Positions 41,709-50,330 of a stretch of 64,000 bases of DNA are shown here, piece by piece. The stretch is from Acidobacteriota bacterium (lineage in GTDB: Bacteria > Acidobacteriota > Thermoanaerobaculia > Thermoanaerobaculales > Thermoanaerobaculaceae). Where the stretch lies: contig JACQZW010000044.1 of assembly GCA_016213675.1 (NCBI GenBank), forward strand, positions 186,001 through 250,000, written 5' to 3'. Within the stretch, counting starts at the first letter, position 1. Each line of letters opens with the position of its first letter. Made by a program: the position numbers and the translations under genes. Below the pieces are notes generated by a model. It was given only the letters and a program-made list of their open reading frames with translations. It was not told the DNA's origin and did no database searches.

Positions 41709-44117
41709 TCACAGCCCGAGCGTCACCCCGGCGTAGAGGTTGCGGCCGGCGGCCGGGATGAAGAGCGGCGAGCCTTCCTCGACATAGCCGAACGCGGTGT
41801 AGGTCTCGTCGAGCAGGTTGTTGAGCCGCAGCTCGAGCCCGACGCGACCCAGCCCGACGGCGGCCGCGAGGCGGGCCGGGAGGTCGCCGCGCAGCGACAG
41901 GTCGACCAGCGTGAACGACGGGTTGACGCGCGGCACGTACCCCGGCACCGGCGTGGCGGCCGGGGACCGGCGGTTGTCTTCCGTGTTGTCGAGGTAGAAC
42001 CGCCCGACGTGGCGCGCGGTCAGCGCGGCGAGGATTCCGGCGAGCCGGGTCCGCGCGGTGACCGAGGCGATCAGGTCCGGATAGCCGGCGATGCGGTTTC
42101 CGTCGTAGACGTTCACCGAGCCGTCCCAGCCGAACTCCCGGTAGTCGGTGAAGGTGTTGTCCGACAGCGTGAGCGCAGCGTCGAGGCCGAGGCGGTCGGA
42201 CGGCTGCCACGACGCGTCGAGCTCCGCGCCTCGGTGCACCGAGCGGGCGCCGTTGCCGTAGAGCGGGACGCCGTTGTCGTCGATGGCGCCGGCGTAGACG
42301 ATCTCGTTGGCGAAGCGCATCCAGAACAGGTTGGCGCGGGCGTGCCAGGCCCGACGGCGAACGGCGACGCCGGCCTCGGCGTCGAGGACGTCCTCGGGGT
42401 CGAGGGAGGCGCGCGTCCCGTAGTAGTCCTGGGGGTCGTAGAGCTGCCGAAATGCAGGCTCCCGCATCCCGCGCGCCACGTTGAGGTAGATGTCGGTGTC
42501 CGCTGCGACGCGGAGGACAGCTCCGAGGCGGGGGAGCAGGAAGTCGTAGCCTTCCGTGAACGCGACGCCCCGGATCGCGTCGTCGCTCATCTCGTAGCGG
42601 TGGTGGGCGACCTGAAGGCCGGCCGACACGACGAGGCTGGGTGTCGCGGTCCACTTCGCGCCGGCCGCCAGCGACGCGGTGCGCTTGCCGACCCGGTAGT
42701 CGTAGTACCGATGATCGGGCATGATGCCGGGCGGGGTGACCTCGGTCCACCGCACCTCGCCGACGTGGTGCGCCTCGTGAAGGCGCAGCTCGCCGGCGGC
42801 GGTGAGCTCCCATGCCCCGGCGACGTGCGTCAGGGTCGGCGTCCAACCCGCGTCCCACTCGTCGACGTTCCGCCGGCGCACCAGGTCGGTGTGCGTGACG
42901 ACGGTCCCGTCCGGCAGCGCCACGTCCGGAAGGTCGTACTCGACGAACGCGCGGTCGGTGCGGTACTGGTCGTAGAACCCGTCGCCCTGGAACAGGTAGA
43001 ACGTCTCGTCCAGCCGGGTGGCCGGCGAGATCTCGAGCTCGTGCACGATCTGGACGTGGGGCTGGAAGAACTCGTCCACCTCACCCTCCCAGGTGAGCGG
43101 GTTGAAGCGCCGGTCGCGCTCGGCGTCGCCGGTCAGACCGCCGTCCAGGGTGGATTGCGGGACGCCGTTGTAGGCGAGGTGGGTGCGCTCCGGGCCGCCG
43201 AGCAGGATCAGGCGGAGGCGCGAGCGCTCGCCGTAACGGGTCAGGCCGAGGTGGACGTTCCACGAGTCGACCCACGACCCATCGCGGTAGCCGTCGGTCG
43301 AGATCTTCGAGGCGCGCGCGGACAGCGACCAGCGGCCGTCGATGAGCCCCGACTCGTAGCGCACCGAGCCGCGCCGGGTGGCGAAGGAGCCGGCGCCGAG
43401 GTGGAGGGCGAACGACGGCTCGACCGGCGGAGGCGCGCTGGTCAGGTCGACGGCGCCGCCGATGCCCGACAGGCCGAAGACGCCGCGCCGGATCTGCACG
43501 TCCCCCGAGGTGGCCATGAAGTCGGCCAGGTCGATGAAGAAGAGCTCGCCGGACTCGGCGTCGTTGAGCGGCGCGCCATTGATGGTCACACGGGTGCGGG
43601 CCTGGCCGAACCCGCGGATGGTGAAGTAGGAGTAGCCGATGCCGTTGCCGTTGTCGTTGTAGGCGAAGAAGCCGGGGGCGACGTCGGCGAGGAGCATGGC
43701 GGGATCCTGGCCCCAGTGGTTCTCGGCGATACGCTCCTGAGTCAGGTTGGTCAGCGTCGCCGGGTCGCGCCCGCTCTCGGCGCGGGTCGCGGTCACCTCG
43801 ATGCCGTCGGCGTACGACACCACCGGCGCCAGGCGGACGTCGAGCGCGGCGCCGGCTCCGGCGGTGACGACGAGGCGGTAGACGTGGTAGCCGGGGTGGG
43901 AGACCGCGAGGGTGACACGTCCGACGTCGGGCTTCGCAACGGCAAACACGCCACCGGCATCGGTCGTGACCGCGTGCCCCGCCTCGAGGATCTCGATCCG
44001 GACACCGGCCAGCGGGCTGCCGGTCACGGCGTCCCGCACCGTCCCGGCGACCTCGGCGGCCATCGACGGCGCGGCAGCGAGCAGAAACGACGCGAGCGTC
44101 AGGGTAATCCGCTTCAT
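41709..44117 (-). CDS. TonB-dependent receptor under TPP control (probable thiamine uptake)
   Basis: 802 residues: signal peptide, a carboxypeptidase regulatory-like beta domain (about 22-105), a plug domain (IEVTATRAESGRD, LLADVAPGF, FTIRGFGQARTRVTINGAPLND, GVFGLSGIGGAVDL) and a 22-strand-type barrel ending in NLYAGVTLGL. It imports a ligand across the outer membrane with TonB energy. The TPP riboswitch in its leader indicates that the ligand is thiamine or a precursor; THI-regulated TonB receptors are known from comparative genomics. ATG 44117 follows GGAGGA at 4-5 nt. Confidence 0.9.
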   Translation of the reverse strand: MKRITLTLASFLLAAAPSMAAEVAGTVRDAVTGSPLAGVRIEILEAGHAVTTDAGGVFAVAKPDVGRVTLAVSHPGYHVYRLVVTAGAGAALDVRLAPVVSYADGIEVTATRAESGRDPATLTNLTQERIAENHWGQDPAMLLADVAPGFFAYNDNGNGIGYSYFTIRGFGQARTRVTINGAPLNDAESGELFFIDLADFMATSGDVQIRRGVFGLSGIGGAVDLTSAPPPVEPSFALHLGAGSFATRRGSVRYESGLIDGRWSLSARASKISTDGYRDGSWVDSWNVHLGLTRYGERSRLRLILLGGPERTHLAYNGVPQSTLDGGLTGDAERDRRFNPLTWEGEVDEFFQPHVQIVHELEISPATRLDETFYLFQGDGFYDQYRTDRAFVEYDLPDVALPDGTVVTHTDLVRRRNVDEWDAGWTPTLTHVAGAWELTAAGELRLHEAHHVGEVRWTEVTPPGIMPDHRYYDYRVGKRTASLAAGAKWTATPSLVVSAGLQVAHHRYEMSDDAIRGVAFTEGYDFLLPRLGAVLRVAADTDIYLNVARGMREPAFRQLYDPQDYYGTRASLDPEDVLDAEAGVAVRRRAWHARANLFWMRFANEIVYAGAIDDNGVPLYGNGARSVHRGAELDASWQPSDRLGLDAALTLSDNTFTDYREFGWDGSVNVYDGNRIAGYPDLIASVTARTRLAGILAALTARHVGRFYLDNTEDNRRSPAATPVPGYVPRVNPSFTLVDLSLRGDLPARLAAAVGLGRVGLELRLNNLLDETYTAFGYVEEGSPLFIPAAGRNLYAGVTLGL

Positions 44118-44181
44118 CCGTCCTCCTCCCGGTCGGTTGGAAGGAGGGGCGGCGCGGGTGCTCACCCCGACGCTACGCGCA

Positions 44182-44262
44182 TCCGTTCCCTCCGCCGGTA
44201 TGACCCGGGTCAGGTTCCAAGGGTGTGATCTCAGCCCGCCGGCCGGCGGGCACCCCCACGGA
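44182..44262 (-). promoter_or_regulatory. TPP riboswitch (THI element)
   Basis: On the minus strand the conserved blocks occur in order: GGGCTGAGAT, ACCC, TTGGAACCTGA, CCGGGTCATACCGGCG and GAGGGAAC. P1 is formed by TCCGT (near 44262) and ACGGA (near 44182). Downstream, GGGTGAGCACCC (44147-44163 area) can fold as a hairpin before the receptor's Shine-Dalgarno. It should reduce receptor synthesis when thiamine pyrophosphate is plentiful. Confidence 0.92.
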
Positions 44263-44342
44263 AACAGCACTGGCGATCAAAGAGCGCTACAGCCGAAGGC
44301 CAATGTGCGCTCCGGCCGCGCCGGCGTCAAGGGGGCGGGAGG

Positions 44343-44370
44343 CGTGGGGCTTGAGGCCTGGGGCTTGGGG
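44343..44370 (+). repeat. Heptamer repeat array G
   Basis: GCGTGGG, GCTTGAG, GCCTGGG, GCTTGGG. It lies between the second TonB receptor gene's terminator and the TPP riboswitch, about 60 nt from the nearest stop codon, so it is the one array not at a stop. Confidence 0.75.
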
Positions 44371-44371
44371 A

Positions 44372-44411
44372 GAAGAAAGCGACCACCCGCCCGGAGGCGG
44401 GCGGGTGGTCG
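44372..44411 (-). terminator. Intrinsic terminator of the second TonB receptor gene
   Basis: A perfect 12-bp stem (44381-44392 with 44400-44411) is followed on the minus strand by CTTTCTTCTC. It lies 16 nt after the stop and separates this gene from the riboswitch-controlled receptor. Confidence 0.75.
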
Positions 44412-44427
44412 AGACAATCAAGTCGGC

Positions 44428-46614
44428 TCAGATGGTTCCGCGGAGGGCGAGCTGAACGGAGCGGCCAGGGGCGAGGACGGCCGCGGAGTCGGCCGAGCTC
44501 GAGTACGCCCGATCGGTGAGGTTGCGCCCGTAGAGCTGCAGCTCGAGGAGCTCGGAGAGCCGGTAGCCGACCCCAGCGTCGAAGAGCGTGTAACCGGGGA
44601 TTTCCTGCTCGGTCGGTCCGGCGTTGGAGTCGCGAGTGTACGAGGCGACGCGGGCCAGCCACCACCAGCTCGGGGAAAGCTCCTGCCGGATGACGACGAA
44701 GCCGCCGTCGGCCGGCACGCCGTCCGTGGGCCGGCCGTCGTCCCGGATCTCGCCGTGGGGCAACTGCAGGCCTCCCTGCAGGGTGACGCGCGGAGAGAGC
44801 GCCAGGCTCCCCTCGAGCTCGACCCCCTTCATCTCGGCTTCGCCGCGGTTGCGGAAGTAGTAGTTGTCGCCGCTCTTGTAGCGTTCGATGAGGTCGTCGA
44901 TCCGGTACAGGTAGCCGTAGAGCGCGAGCTGCCACGATTCGCCGCGATAGCGCAGGGCGACGTCGAGCTGGTTGCTCGTCTCGGACTCGAGGTCCGGGTT
45001 GCCCGTGATGAACCCGCGTCCGCTGATTCCCCGGTAGTAGCGGTCGGAGAGCAAGGCGTCGCGGAATCCGTGGGCGCCTTGTAGAGCGAGCTCCAGACCG
45101 TCCGTGAGGGCGAAGGTGGCGGCGGCGAATCCGGACAGGCTGGAGTTCGAGGTGTCGCGGTCGCCGAAGTAGCCCCCGGAATTCTCGGACTTGACCTGGT
45201 CCCCACGGAGACCCATCGACAGCGAGACGATGCCGAGGCTGCCGTTGAGGGCGACGAACGCGCCGAGGTCGTCGCGGCGAGCCGACTCGATCGACACCTC
45301 GTGGACGAAGGACGTGAGGCTGCCGTCGAGTCCGTACTTGGAGGTGTCGTTGACGGCGGCCAACCCGTAGCGCCCGCTCGCATCGACCCCGAGCAGCAGC
45401 CGCGTCGCGCCGATCGGCCGCTCCGCTTCGAGGCGGAGGCCATAGTCGTTCGCATCCACGTCGGCACTGGTGTACTGCCGGCCCGTGGTGGCGGTGGCGA
45501 AGCGATCGCGGTCGGTGAGCAGCCGGTAGGAGTCCCAGGTCGCCGCGATGGAGAGGCGCGACCAGTCTCCCGGGCCAGGCCGGTCGTAGTGGAGCGCGAG
45601 GCGATGCGAGTCCTCCTCGGGGTAGAACGTCTGCGAGACGTCGGAATCGACCGCCGGCTTGCCAACGTCTCGCGCGAGGTCGCTGCGCCACAGCACCCGG
45701 AGGTTGCCGCCGGCCACGTCGCGCTGCCAGCCGAGGCGGAACCCCTTGAACTCGGCGCTGGAGTTGACGACCTCGTCGCCGTTCCCGTCGGTGTAGTCGT
45801 CGAACTCCCGGTACGAGGCGCCGAGGGCGAGGCCGCCGCCGAGCACGTTGGTGCCGACCTCGACATTGGCCGCCCGTTCGCCGACGTTGCTCGCCCCCGC
45901 GAGGTTGTAGCGCACGGTCGTCGGCTCGCCGGGGGCAGGGATGTGCGTCCTCGCCCGGATGACGCCACCGAACGCATCGGAGCCGTATGCCACCGAGCCC
46001 GGGCCGCGCACGACCTCGACCTCCCCGATCGTGGACGGATCGAGGAAGGTCGCGGAAGGCCCGGCCCGCCGCTCGGCGGTGACTCGCCCGTCGTCGAGCA
46101 GGATCAGCGTCCGCCCGGCGGACAGGCCGCGCAGCGTCGGCACGGCGGCGTGGTCGTCGCCGACCTTGCCGGCACCGGGAATGTTCTCGGTGACGTCGGC
46201 GAGGTTTTGAGGGGCGCGCTGCACGATGTCGGCGCGGCCCGCCAGGGTGAACGCCGCGGCGGGTGGCAGATCGAGGTCGGCCGCGGCGACGCTGACGATG
46301 GTCACCTCGTCGGCGAAGGCCAGTTCCGTGTGGAGCTCGAGCGGGCCGGTCTCCGGCAGCGCGTCGACCGGGATCGGCCGGACCGCGACGCCGTCGGGGA
46401 GCGAGACGAGGACGTCGAACGGGGGTTGTGGCTGGCCCGGGAGCGTGAAGCGGCCGTCGCGGTCGGAGACGGTCGTTCCGGGTCGGCCGAGGACCTGGAC
46501 GCGGGCGCCGGCAACGGGCTTCCCGTCGGGCCCGAGGACGCGGCACTCGAGAGCGAGGGCAAGCGAACAGGACAGGCAGCACAACACTGCCGCGAGGCTT
46601 CTGGCGGTGCGCAT
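44428..46614 (-). CDS. TonB-dependent receptor, ligand unknown
   Basis: 728 residues. Signal peptide, a short carboxypeptidase-like beta domain (about 25-75, RVLGPDGKPVAGARVQVLG), a plug domain with VPTLRGLSAGRTLILLDDGR and VVRGPGSVAYGSDAFGGVI (BtuB/CirA-like), and a barrel with the usual C-terminal receptor signature (LFDAGVGYRL, LQLYGRNLTDRAY). These plug motifs resemble siderophore, cobalamin and colicin receptors, but no riboswitch or Fur-like site is seen. ATG 46614 follows GGAGGAAGA. It starts 53 nt after a secreted protein gene, which is probably in the same operon. Confidence 0.88.
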   Translation of the reverse strand: MRTARSLAAVLCCLSCSLALALECRVLGPDGKPVAGARVQVLGRPGTTVSDRDGRFTLPGQPQPPFDVLVSLPDGVAVRPIPVDALPETGPLELHTELAFADEVTIVSVAAADLDLPPAAAFTLAGRADIVQRAPQNLADVTENIPGAGKVGDDHAAVPTLRGLSAGRTLILLDDGRVTAERRAGPSATFLDPSTIGEVEVVRGPGSVAYGSDAFGGVIRARTHIPAPGEPTTVRYNLAGASNVGERAANVEVGTNVLGGGLALGASYREFDDYTDGNGDEVVNSSAEFKGFRLGWQRDVAGGNLRVLWRSDLARDVGKPAVDSDVSQTFYPEEDSHRLALHYDRPGPGDWSRLSIAATWDSYRLLTDRDRFATATTGRQYTSADVDANDYGLRLEAERPIGATRLLLGVDASGRYGLAAVNDTSKYGLDGSLTSFVHEVSIESARRDDLGAFVALNGSLGIVSLSMGLRGDQVKSENSGGYFGDRDTSNSSLSGFAAATFALTDGLELALQGAHGFRDALLSDRYYRGISGRGFITGNPDLESETSNQLDVALRYRGESWQLALYGYLYRIDDLIERYKSGDNYYFRNRGEAEMKGVELEGSLALSPRVTLQGGLQLPHGEIRDDGRPTDGVPADGGFVVIRQELSPSWWWLARVASYTRDSNAGPTEQEIPGYTLFDAGVGYRLSELLELQLYGRNLTDRAYSSSADSAAVLAPGRSVQLALRGTI

Positions 46615-46667
46615 TCTTCCTCCTTCGAGAACGTTTTCGAGTGGATTGCCGACAGGAGGAGGCCGGC

Positions 46668-47318
46668 CTATTCGCGCTGCGGGACGCTGCGCGGCCGGTG
46701 CGCCGTGGACTCGGTGGACTGCGAAGTGCTCCTCTCGGAGCGCGGGTCCTGGTTCCTCGCCGCGCAACGAGGCGGGGCTGCAAGCTGCTCGTGGCTGGTG
46801 GGTGCCAAGGTCTCCGCCACCTGGAGGGCCGGCGGCGCTGGCGGCGCCCGCGTGAAGGGCCGGTGCTCGGGAGCGGGCGACGGAGCGACGCGAGCGCCGG
46901 GCCACCATTCGCCGCCCGACAGCCGCAGGGTGGTGGCCGGGACGCCGGCCCGGCCGGCGATCGCGAAAGGCTCTCCGGGTTCGCCCTCGACCTCCACCCC
47001 GTGCCGTCCGACCCGTAACCGGAGGGTGGCATGGGGCGTCGGGAGGTTCGGGACCACCCACACGTAGCGATCGAGGCCGGGGGCGAGCTGGGGCGTGAGC
47101 CGGAGCTGGTTCCGCGGCCCGCCGTCGACCGCCAGCAGGAGCTCCATCTCGTCGATGTCGGGTGGGAGTCCCTCCCAGCGGATCTCGACGACGGTTCCGG
47201 CCACGAAGACCTCGCCGCCGGCCGGCGAGACGATCCGACCGACGTCGGCGACGGCGGGACTCGAACCCGCCGCGGCGACCGCCAGTGTCAAGCTGAGAAG
47301 GAGCCGTGGGGACGGCAT
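46668..47318 (-). CDS. Secreted Ig-like domain protein with Pro/Ser-rich tail
   Basis: 216 residues with a signal peptide (MPSPRLLLSLTLAVAAAG). The segment IVSPAGGEVFVAGTVVEIRWEG, then RYVWVVPNL and ATLRLRVGRHG, fits the beta-sandwich (GGExxxxGxxxxIxW) found at the N-terminus of many secreted bacterial proteins. The last 80 residues are disordered and rich in Pro, Ala, Ser and Arg. Function is unknown; as first gene before a TonB receptor it may be a surface or periplasmic partner. ATG 47318 has TACGAT 6 nt upstream and no Shine-Dalgarno. Confidence 0.65.
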   Translation of the reverse strand: MPSPRLLLSLTLAVAAAGSSPAVADVGRIVSPAGGEVFVAGTVVEIRWEGLPPDIDEMELLLAVDGGPRNQLRLTPQLAPGLDRYVWVVPNLPTPHATLRLRVGRHGVEVEGEPGEPFAIAGRAGVPATTLRLSGGEWWPGARVAPSPAPEHRPFTRAPPAPPALQVAETLAPTSHEQLAAPPRCAARNQDPRSERSTSQSTESTAHRPRSVPQRE

Positions 47319-47324
47319 CGGCGC

Positions 47325-47330
47325 ATCGTA
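47325..47330 (-). promoter_or_regulatory. -10 box, leaderless type
   Basis: TACGAT on the minus strand, 6 nt before ATG 47318. Confidence 0.45.
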
Positions 47331-47424
47331 GCAGCGCCCGTCGCCGGGGTCCACGCGACGGTCTTGCACCGGGGCGGCAGACCGACAGGCTACACTTCAA
47401 ATCAAAGCCGAGGGAGGGCTGCCG

Positions 47425-48237
47425 ATGCGGGTCGAGCTGGCGAACGTCACCCTGGAAGTCGAGGACCACGGCGAGGGCGTTCCGGTCGTGCTGCTCCACG
47501 GCTTCCCGCTCTCCTCGGGGATCTGGGACCCGATCCGGCCCGCCCTGGAGCAGGTGGCGCGGCTGATCACCCCGGATCTGCGCGGGTTTGGGGGATCCGA
47601 CGCCAGCGAGGGCGACTACGACGTGGACACCATGGCCGACGACGTCCTCCGGCTCGCCGACGTGCTCGGTCTGGACCGGTTCGTGCTCGGCGGGCACTCG
47701 ATGGGCGGCTACGTGGCGTTGCGCATCGCGGCGTGTCACCCGGCCCGCCTGCTCGGCCTGGTCCTCGCGGACACCCGCGCCGAGGCGGACAGCTTCGAGG
47801 CCAAGGCGCGGCGCAACGCCTCGATCGACTGGATCCGTCGCCGCGGCTCGGCGGAGTTCCTCGCCGACTTCATCCCGAACCTGCTCGGTCCGGAGACCCG
47901 CCGGCGCGCCCGCCGATTCGTCGACGAGCTGCTGCTGCTTGCCGCCGAGGTACCGGACCACGTGCTCATCGGCTGCCTGGCCGGGATGCGGGACCGTCCG
48001 GACAGCACCTCGCTGCTGCCCGGGATCGACGTCCCCACGCTCGTGATCACCGGCCAGGACGACGCGGTGACGCCGCCGAACGTTGCCGAAGAGATGGCAC
48101 GGCGCCTGCCGCGTGCGACCCTGGCGCTCGTCCCGGAGGCCGGTCACACACCGATGATCGAGCGCCCGGTGATCACCGCCGACGTCATCTCGGCCTTCCT
48201 CCGCAAGCACTTCGGCCGCTGGCCGTCGACCTCCTGA
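47425..48237 (+). CDS. Alpha/beta hydrolase
   Basis: 270 residues, cytosolic (no signal). HGFPLSSGIWDPI gives the oxyanion region, GHSMGGYVALR the nucleophile Ser (about 92-96 for GHSMGG), ITGQDDAVTPP the acid and EAGHTPMIERP the catalytic His. The family is close to 3-oxoadipate enol-lactonase and haloperoxidase-like hydrolases, but no pathway gene is near, so the substrate is open. ATG 47425 has GGGAGGG 7 nt upstream. It diverges from the Ig-like gene. Confidence 0.88.
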   Translation: MRVELANVTLEVEDHGEGVPVVLLHGFPLSSGIWDPIRPALEQVARLITPDLRGFGGSDASEGDYDVDTMADDVLRLADVLGLDRFVLGGHSMGGYVALRIAACHPARLLGLVLADTRAEADSFEAKARRNASIDWIRRRGSAEFLADFIPNLLGPETRRRARRFVDELLLLAAEVPDHVLIGCLAGMRDRPDSTSLLPGIDVPTLVITGQDDAVTPPNVAEEMARRLPRATLALVPEAGHTPMIERPVITADVISAFLRKHFGRWPSTS

Positions 48238-48264
48238 GCGATCCGGACGGCTCCGCGCTGCCTG

Positions 48265-48270
48265 TATGAT
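48265..48270 (+). promoter_or_regulatory. -10 box of the SRAP gene, leaderless type
   Basis: TATGAT followed by 6 nt and the ATG at 48277. Confidence 0.5.
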
Positions 48271-48276
48271 CGTGAC

Positions 48277-48951
48277 ATGTGCGGGCGGTTCACCATGGCG
48301 ACGCCGGGCCAGGTCATCGCCGAGGTCTTCGGCCTCGACGAGGTTCCGGAGCTGGCGCCGCGGTTCAACATCGCGCCGACGCAGGCAGTCGCCGCCGTGC
48401 GCGCCCGCGCCGACGGCGGGCGGGAGCTGGTCGCCCTGACCTGGGGGTTGATCCCGTCGTGGTCGAAGGACCGCGCGATCGGCAGCCGCATGATCAACGC
48501 TCGCGCCGAGACGGTGGGCGAGAAGCCGGCGTTCCGCGCGGCGCTGCGCGCCCGCCGCTGCCTCGTCCTCGCCGACGGCTTCTACGAATGGCAGAAGCTC
48601 GGGACGCGCAAGCAGCCGCACCACATCCGGATGCGCGACGGGCGGCCGTTCGCCTTCGCCGGGCTGTGGGAACGCTGGACGCCGCCCGACGGTGACCCGG
48701 TCGAGTCGTGCACCATCATTACCACGGTGCCGAACGAGGTCGTCGCGCCGATCCACGACCGCATGCCGGTGATCCTGGCGCCGGCCGACCTCGACCGTTG
48801 GCTCGACCCGGGGACACGCGACCCGGCCACCGTCGCCGCCCTGCTTCGCCCGTACCCGGGCAGGGACATGACCGCCTACCCGGTCAGCCTGCGGGTCAAC
48901 AGCCCGGGCGCCGACGACCCGTCGTGCGTGGTCCCCTTGAACGCCGCGTAG
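48277..48951 (+). CDS. SRAP/HMCES-family abasic-site protein (YedK-like)
   Basis: 224 residues. It opens with MCGRF, so Cys2 becomes the N-terminal catalytic cysteine that links covalently to abasic sites in single-stranded DNA. The other family marks are RFNIAPTQ, WGLIPSW, INARAET, GFYEW (active-site Glu) and IHDRMPVIL (active-site His). The protein shields abasic sites and can reverse the crosslink. Start is fixed by the need for Cys2. There is no Shine-Dalgarno, and a -10 box ends 6 nt before the ATG. Confidence 0.95.
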   Translation: MCGRFTMATPGQVIAEVFGLDEVPELAPRFNIAPTQAVAAVRARADGGRELVALTWGLIPSWSKDRAIGSRMINARAETVGEKPAFRAALRARRCLVLADGFYEWQKLGTRKQPHHIRMRDGRPFAFAGLWERWTPPDGDPVESCTIITTVPNEVVAPIHDRMPVILAPADLDRWLDPGTRDPATVAALLRPYPGRDMTAYPVSLRVNSPGADDPSCVVPLNAA

Positions 48952-48970
48952 GCGCACCCGCCGGAAGCGG

Positions 48971-50083
48971 TCAGCCCTCGTCGCCGATGGCCCGCCGGGC
49001 CGCCGTGAGCGCCTCGCGGAACCCCTCGCGATCGCCGGCCTCGACGCGCGCGGTGAGGTCGGCGAGGGCCTGGCGGGCGGCCGCGTAGACGTCGCCGCGG
49101 TGCGGGTTGAGGCGTTGGATGTCGAGGTACAGGTCGGGGTCCTCGGAGAGGACCGACAGCGCCGTCGCGGCCTGCCGGGTGAACGTCGTCGAGGCGCAGG
49201 CGCGCAGCTCCTCGGGGTCCAGGCCCGACCTCGAGAGCGCGGCGCCGAACAACATCCCGGTCAGGTGGGCGAGACCGAGGAGCCAGCCCATGAGGCGGTC
49301 GTGATGGTCGAGGGGCACGGCCACCACGTGGGTGTAGGGGTGCCGGAGCAACGGTTCCAGGCGCGCGCGCTCGTCGGCCGGCTCGTCGAGGCAGGCGAGG
49401 ACGAAGGTCAGCGGCTCGTAGAGCGACTTGCCCGGGCCGAACATCGGGTGGAGCGCCGCGACGCGCAGGCCCTCGCGGCGGGCGCGGCTGAGGACGGGGA
49501 GGACGTGGTCCTTGATGGACGCGATCTCGACCACGAGCCCCGGCGGCCGACGGGCGAGCACGTCGTCGAGCACCGCCGGGGTCAGCCCGAGCGGGACGGA
49601 GACGACCACGGCGTCCCAGCGGGACAGGTCGTCGGGAACGACGGCGGACGCAAACCTCCCCTCCGTGGCCGGCATCGTGGCGAGGGCCGGATCGACGATG
49701 TCGACGTGATGGCCGATCACCTCGAAGAACGAGCGGAGCCACGAGCCCATGGCCCCGGCTCCGCCGACGACGAGGACGCGCAGGCCGCGCCGGGCGCGAA
49801 GCTCCACGCCGACCCGGTGCTGCCGCTCCACCGACGAGCCGATGATCGCCTGGAAGATCGCGGCCATGACGTCCTCGGAGACCCCGCACGCCTGGGCGTG
49901 GGCGCGGGCGCGGGTGAGGATACGGTCCTCGACGTCACGGACGACGACCGGCAGCGCCGCTTCGGCCTTGAGGCGGCCGACGTCTGCGGCCAGGTCCAGC
50001 CGGCGGCGCAGCAGCTCGAGCAGGGCGCGGTCGACGTCCGCGATCTCATCCCGTAGCGAGGTCAGGGTGGGTGGTGTCTCCAT
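48971..50083 (-). CDS. tyrA: Bifunctional chorismate mutase/prephenate dehydrogenase
   Basis: 370 residues, the length of E. coli TyrA (373). Residues 1-90 are an AroQ-type chorismate mutase helix bundle (LRDEIADVDRALLELLRRRLDL, i.e. about 10-31). The NAD-binding GGAGAMG (107-113) starts the prephenate dehydrogenase part, with LHPMFGPG and DHHDRLMGWLLGLAH as substrate-side motifs. It converts chorismate through prephenate to 4-hydroxyphenylpyruvate for tyrosine. ATG 50083 starts the mutase domain; GGAG lies 6 nt upstream. The longer frame to 50347 is noise. The gene is convergent with the SRAP gene. Confidence 0.92.
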   Translation of the reverse strand: METPPTLTSLRDEIADVDRALLELLRRRLDLAADVGRLKAEAALPVVVRDVEDRILTRARAHAQACGVSEDVMAAIFQAIIGSSVERQHRVGVELRARRGLRVLVVGGAGAMGSWLRSFFEVIGHHVDIVDPALATMPATEGRFASAVVPDDLSRWDAVVVSVPLGLTPAVLDDVLARRPPGLVVEIASIKDHVLPVLSRARREGLRVAALHPMFGPGKSLYEPLTFVLACLDEPADERARLEPLLRHPYTHVVAVPLDHHDRLMGWLLGLAHLTGMLFGAALSRSGLDPEELRACASTTFTRQAATALSVLSEDPDLYLDIQRLNPHRGDVYAAARQALADLTARVEAGDREGFREALTAARRAIGDEG

Positions 50084-50307
50084 GATCGCTCCGGGCCGCC
50101 CTCGGAGCCGGCCCCGGTGCGAATGTAGCAGACGGGGGCGAGCGGGGCGGAACCTCTCCAGGCGTTGGCGCGGCGGAATGCGGTGCCTGGGACAGCCGGT
50201 TTTCACGGGTACGTGACGGAGGCCGCCGGGATCGGGCGGCGGTCTTCGTGGCGTGCTCCCCCCGCGCCCCGGGGTCCCGGCTTGGGCGTCAACGGCGGCG
50301 CGACCGC

Positions 50308-50329
50308 GCTGCCGGCGAAAGGAGGCAGC
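50308..50329 (+). promoter_or_regulatory. Hairpin over the rhodanese Shine-Dalgarno
   Basis: GCTGCC (50308-50313) can pair with GGCAGC (50324-50329), which includes the last Gs of AAGGAGG and abuts the ATG. It may dampen translation initiation. No known riboswitch core is seen. Confidence 0.3.
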
Positions 50330-50330
50330 C

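Noticed and set aside
2700..44370. Heptamer arrays as CRISPR arrays
   Set aside because: Units are 7 bp without spacers, and no cas gene is present.
50230..50330. Known sulfur or SAM/SAH riboswitch before the rhodanese gene
   Set aside because: A hairpin over the ribosome site is present, but I could not fit any known aptamer core.
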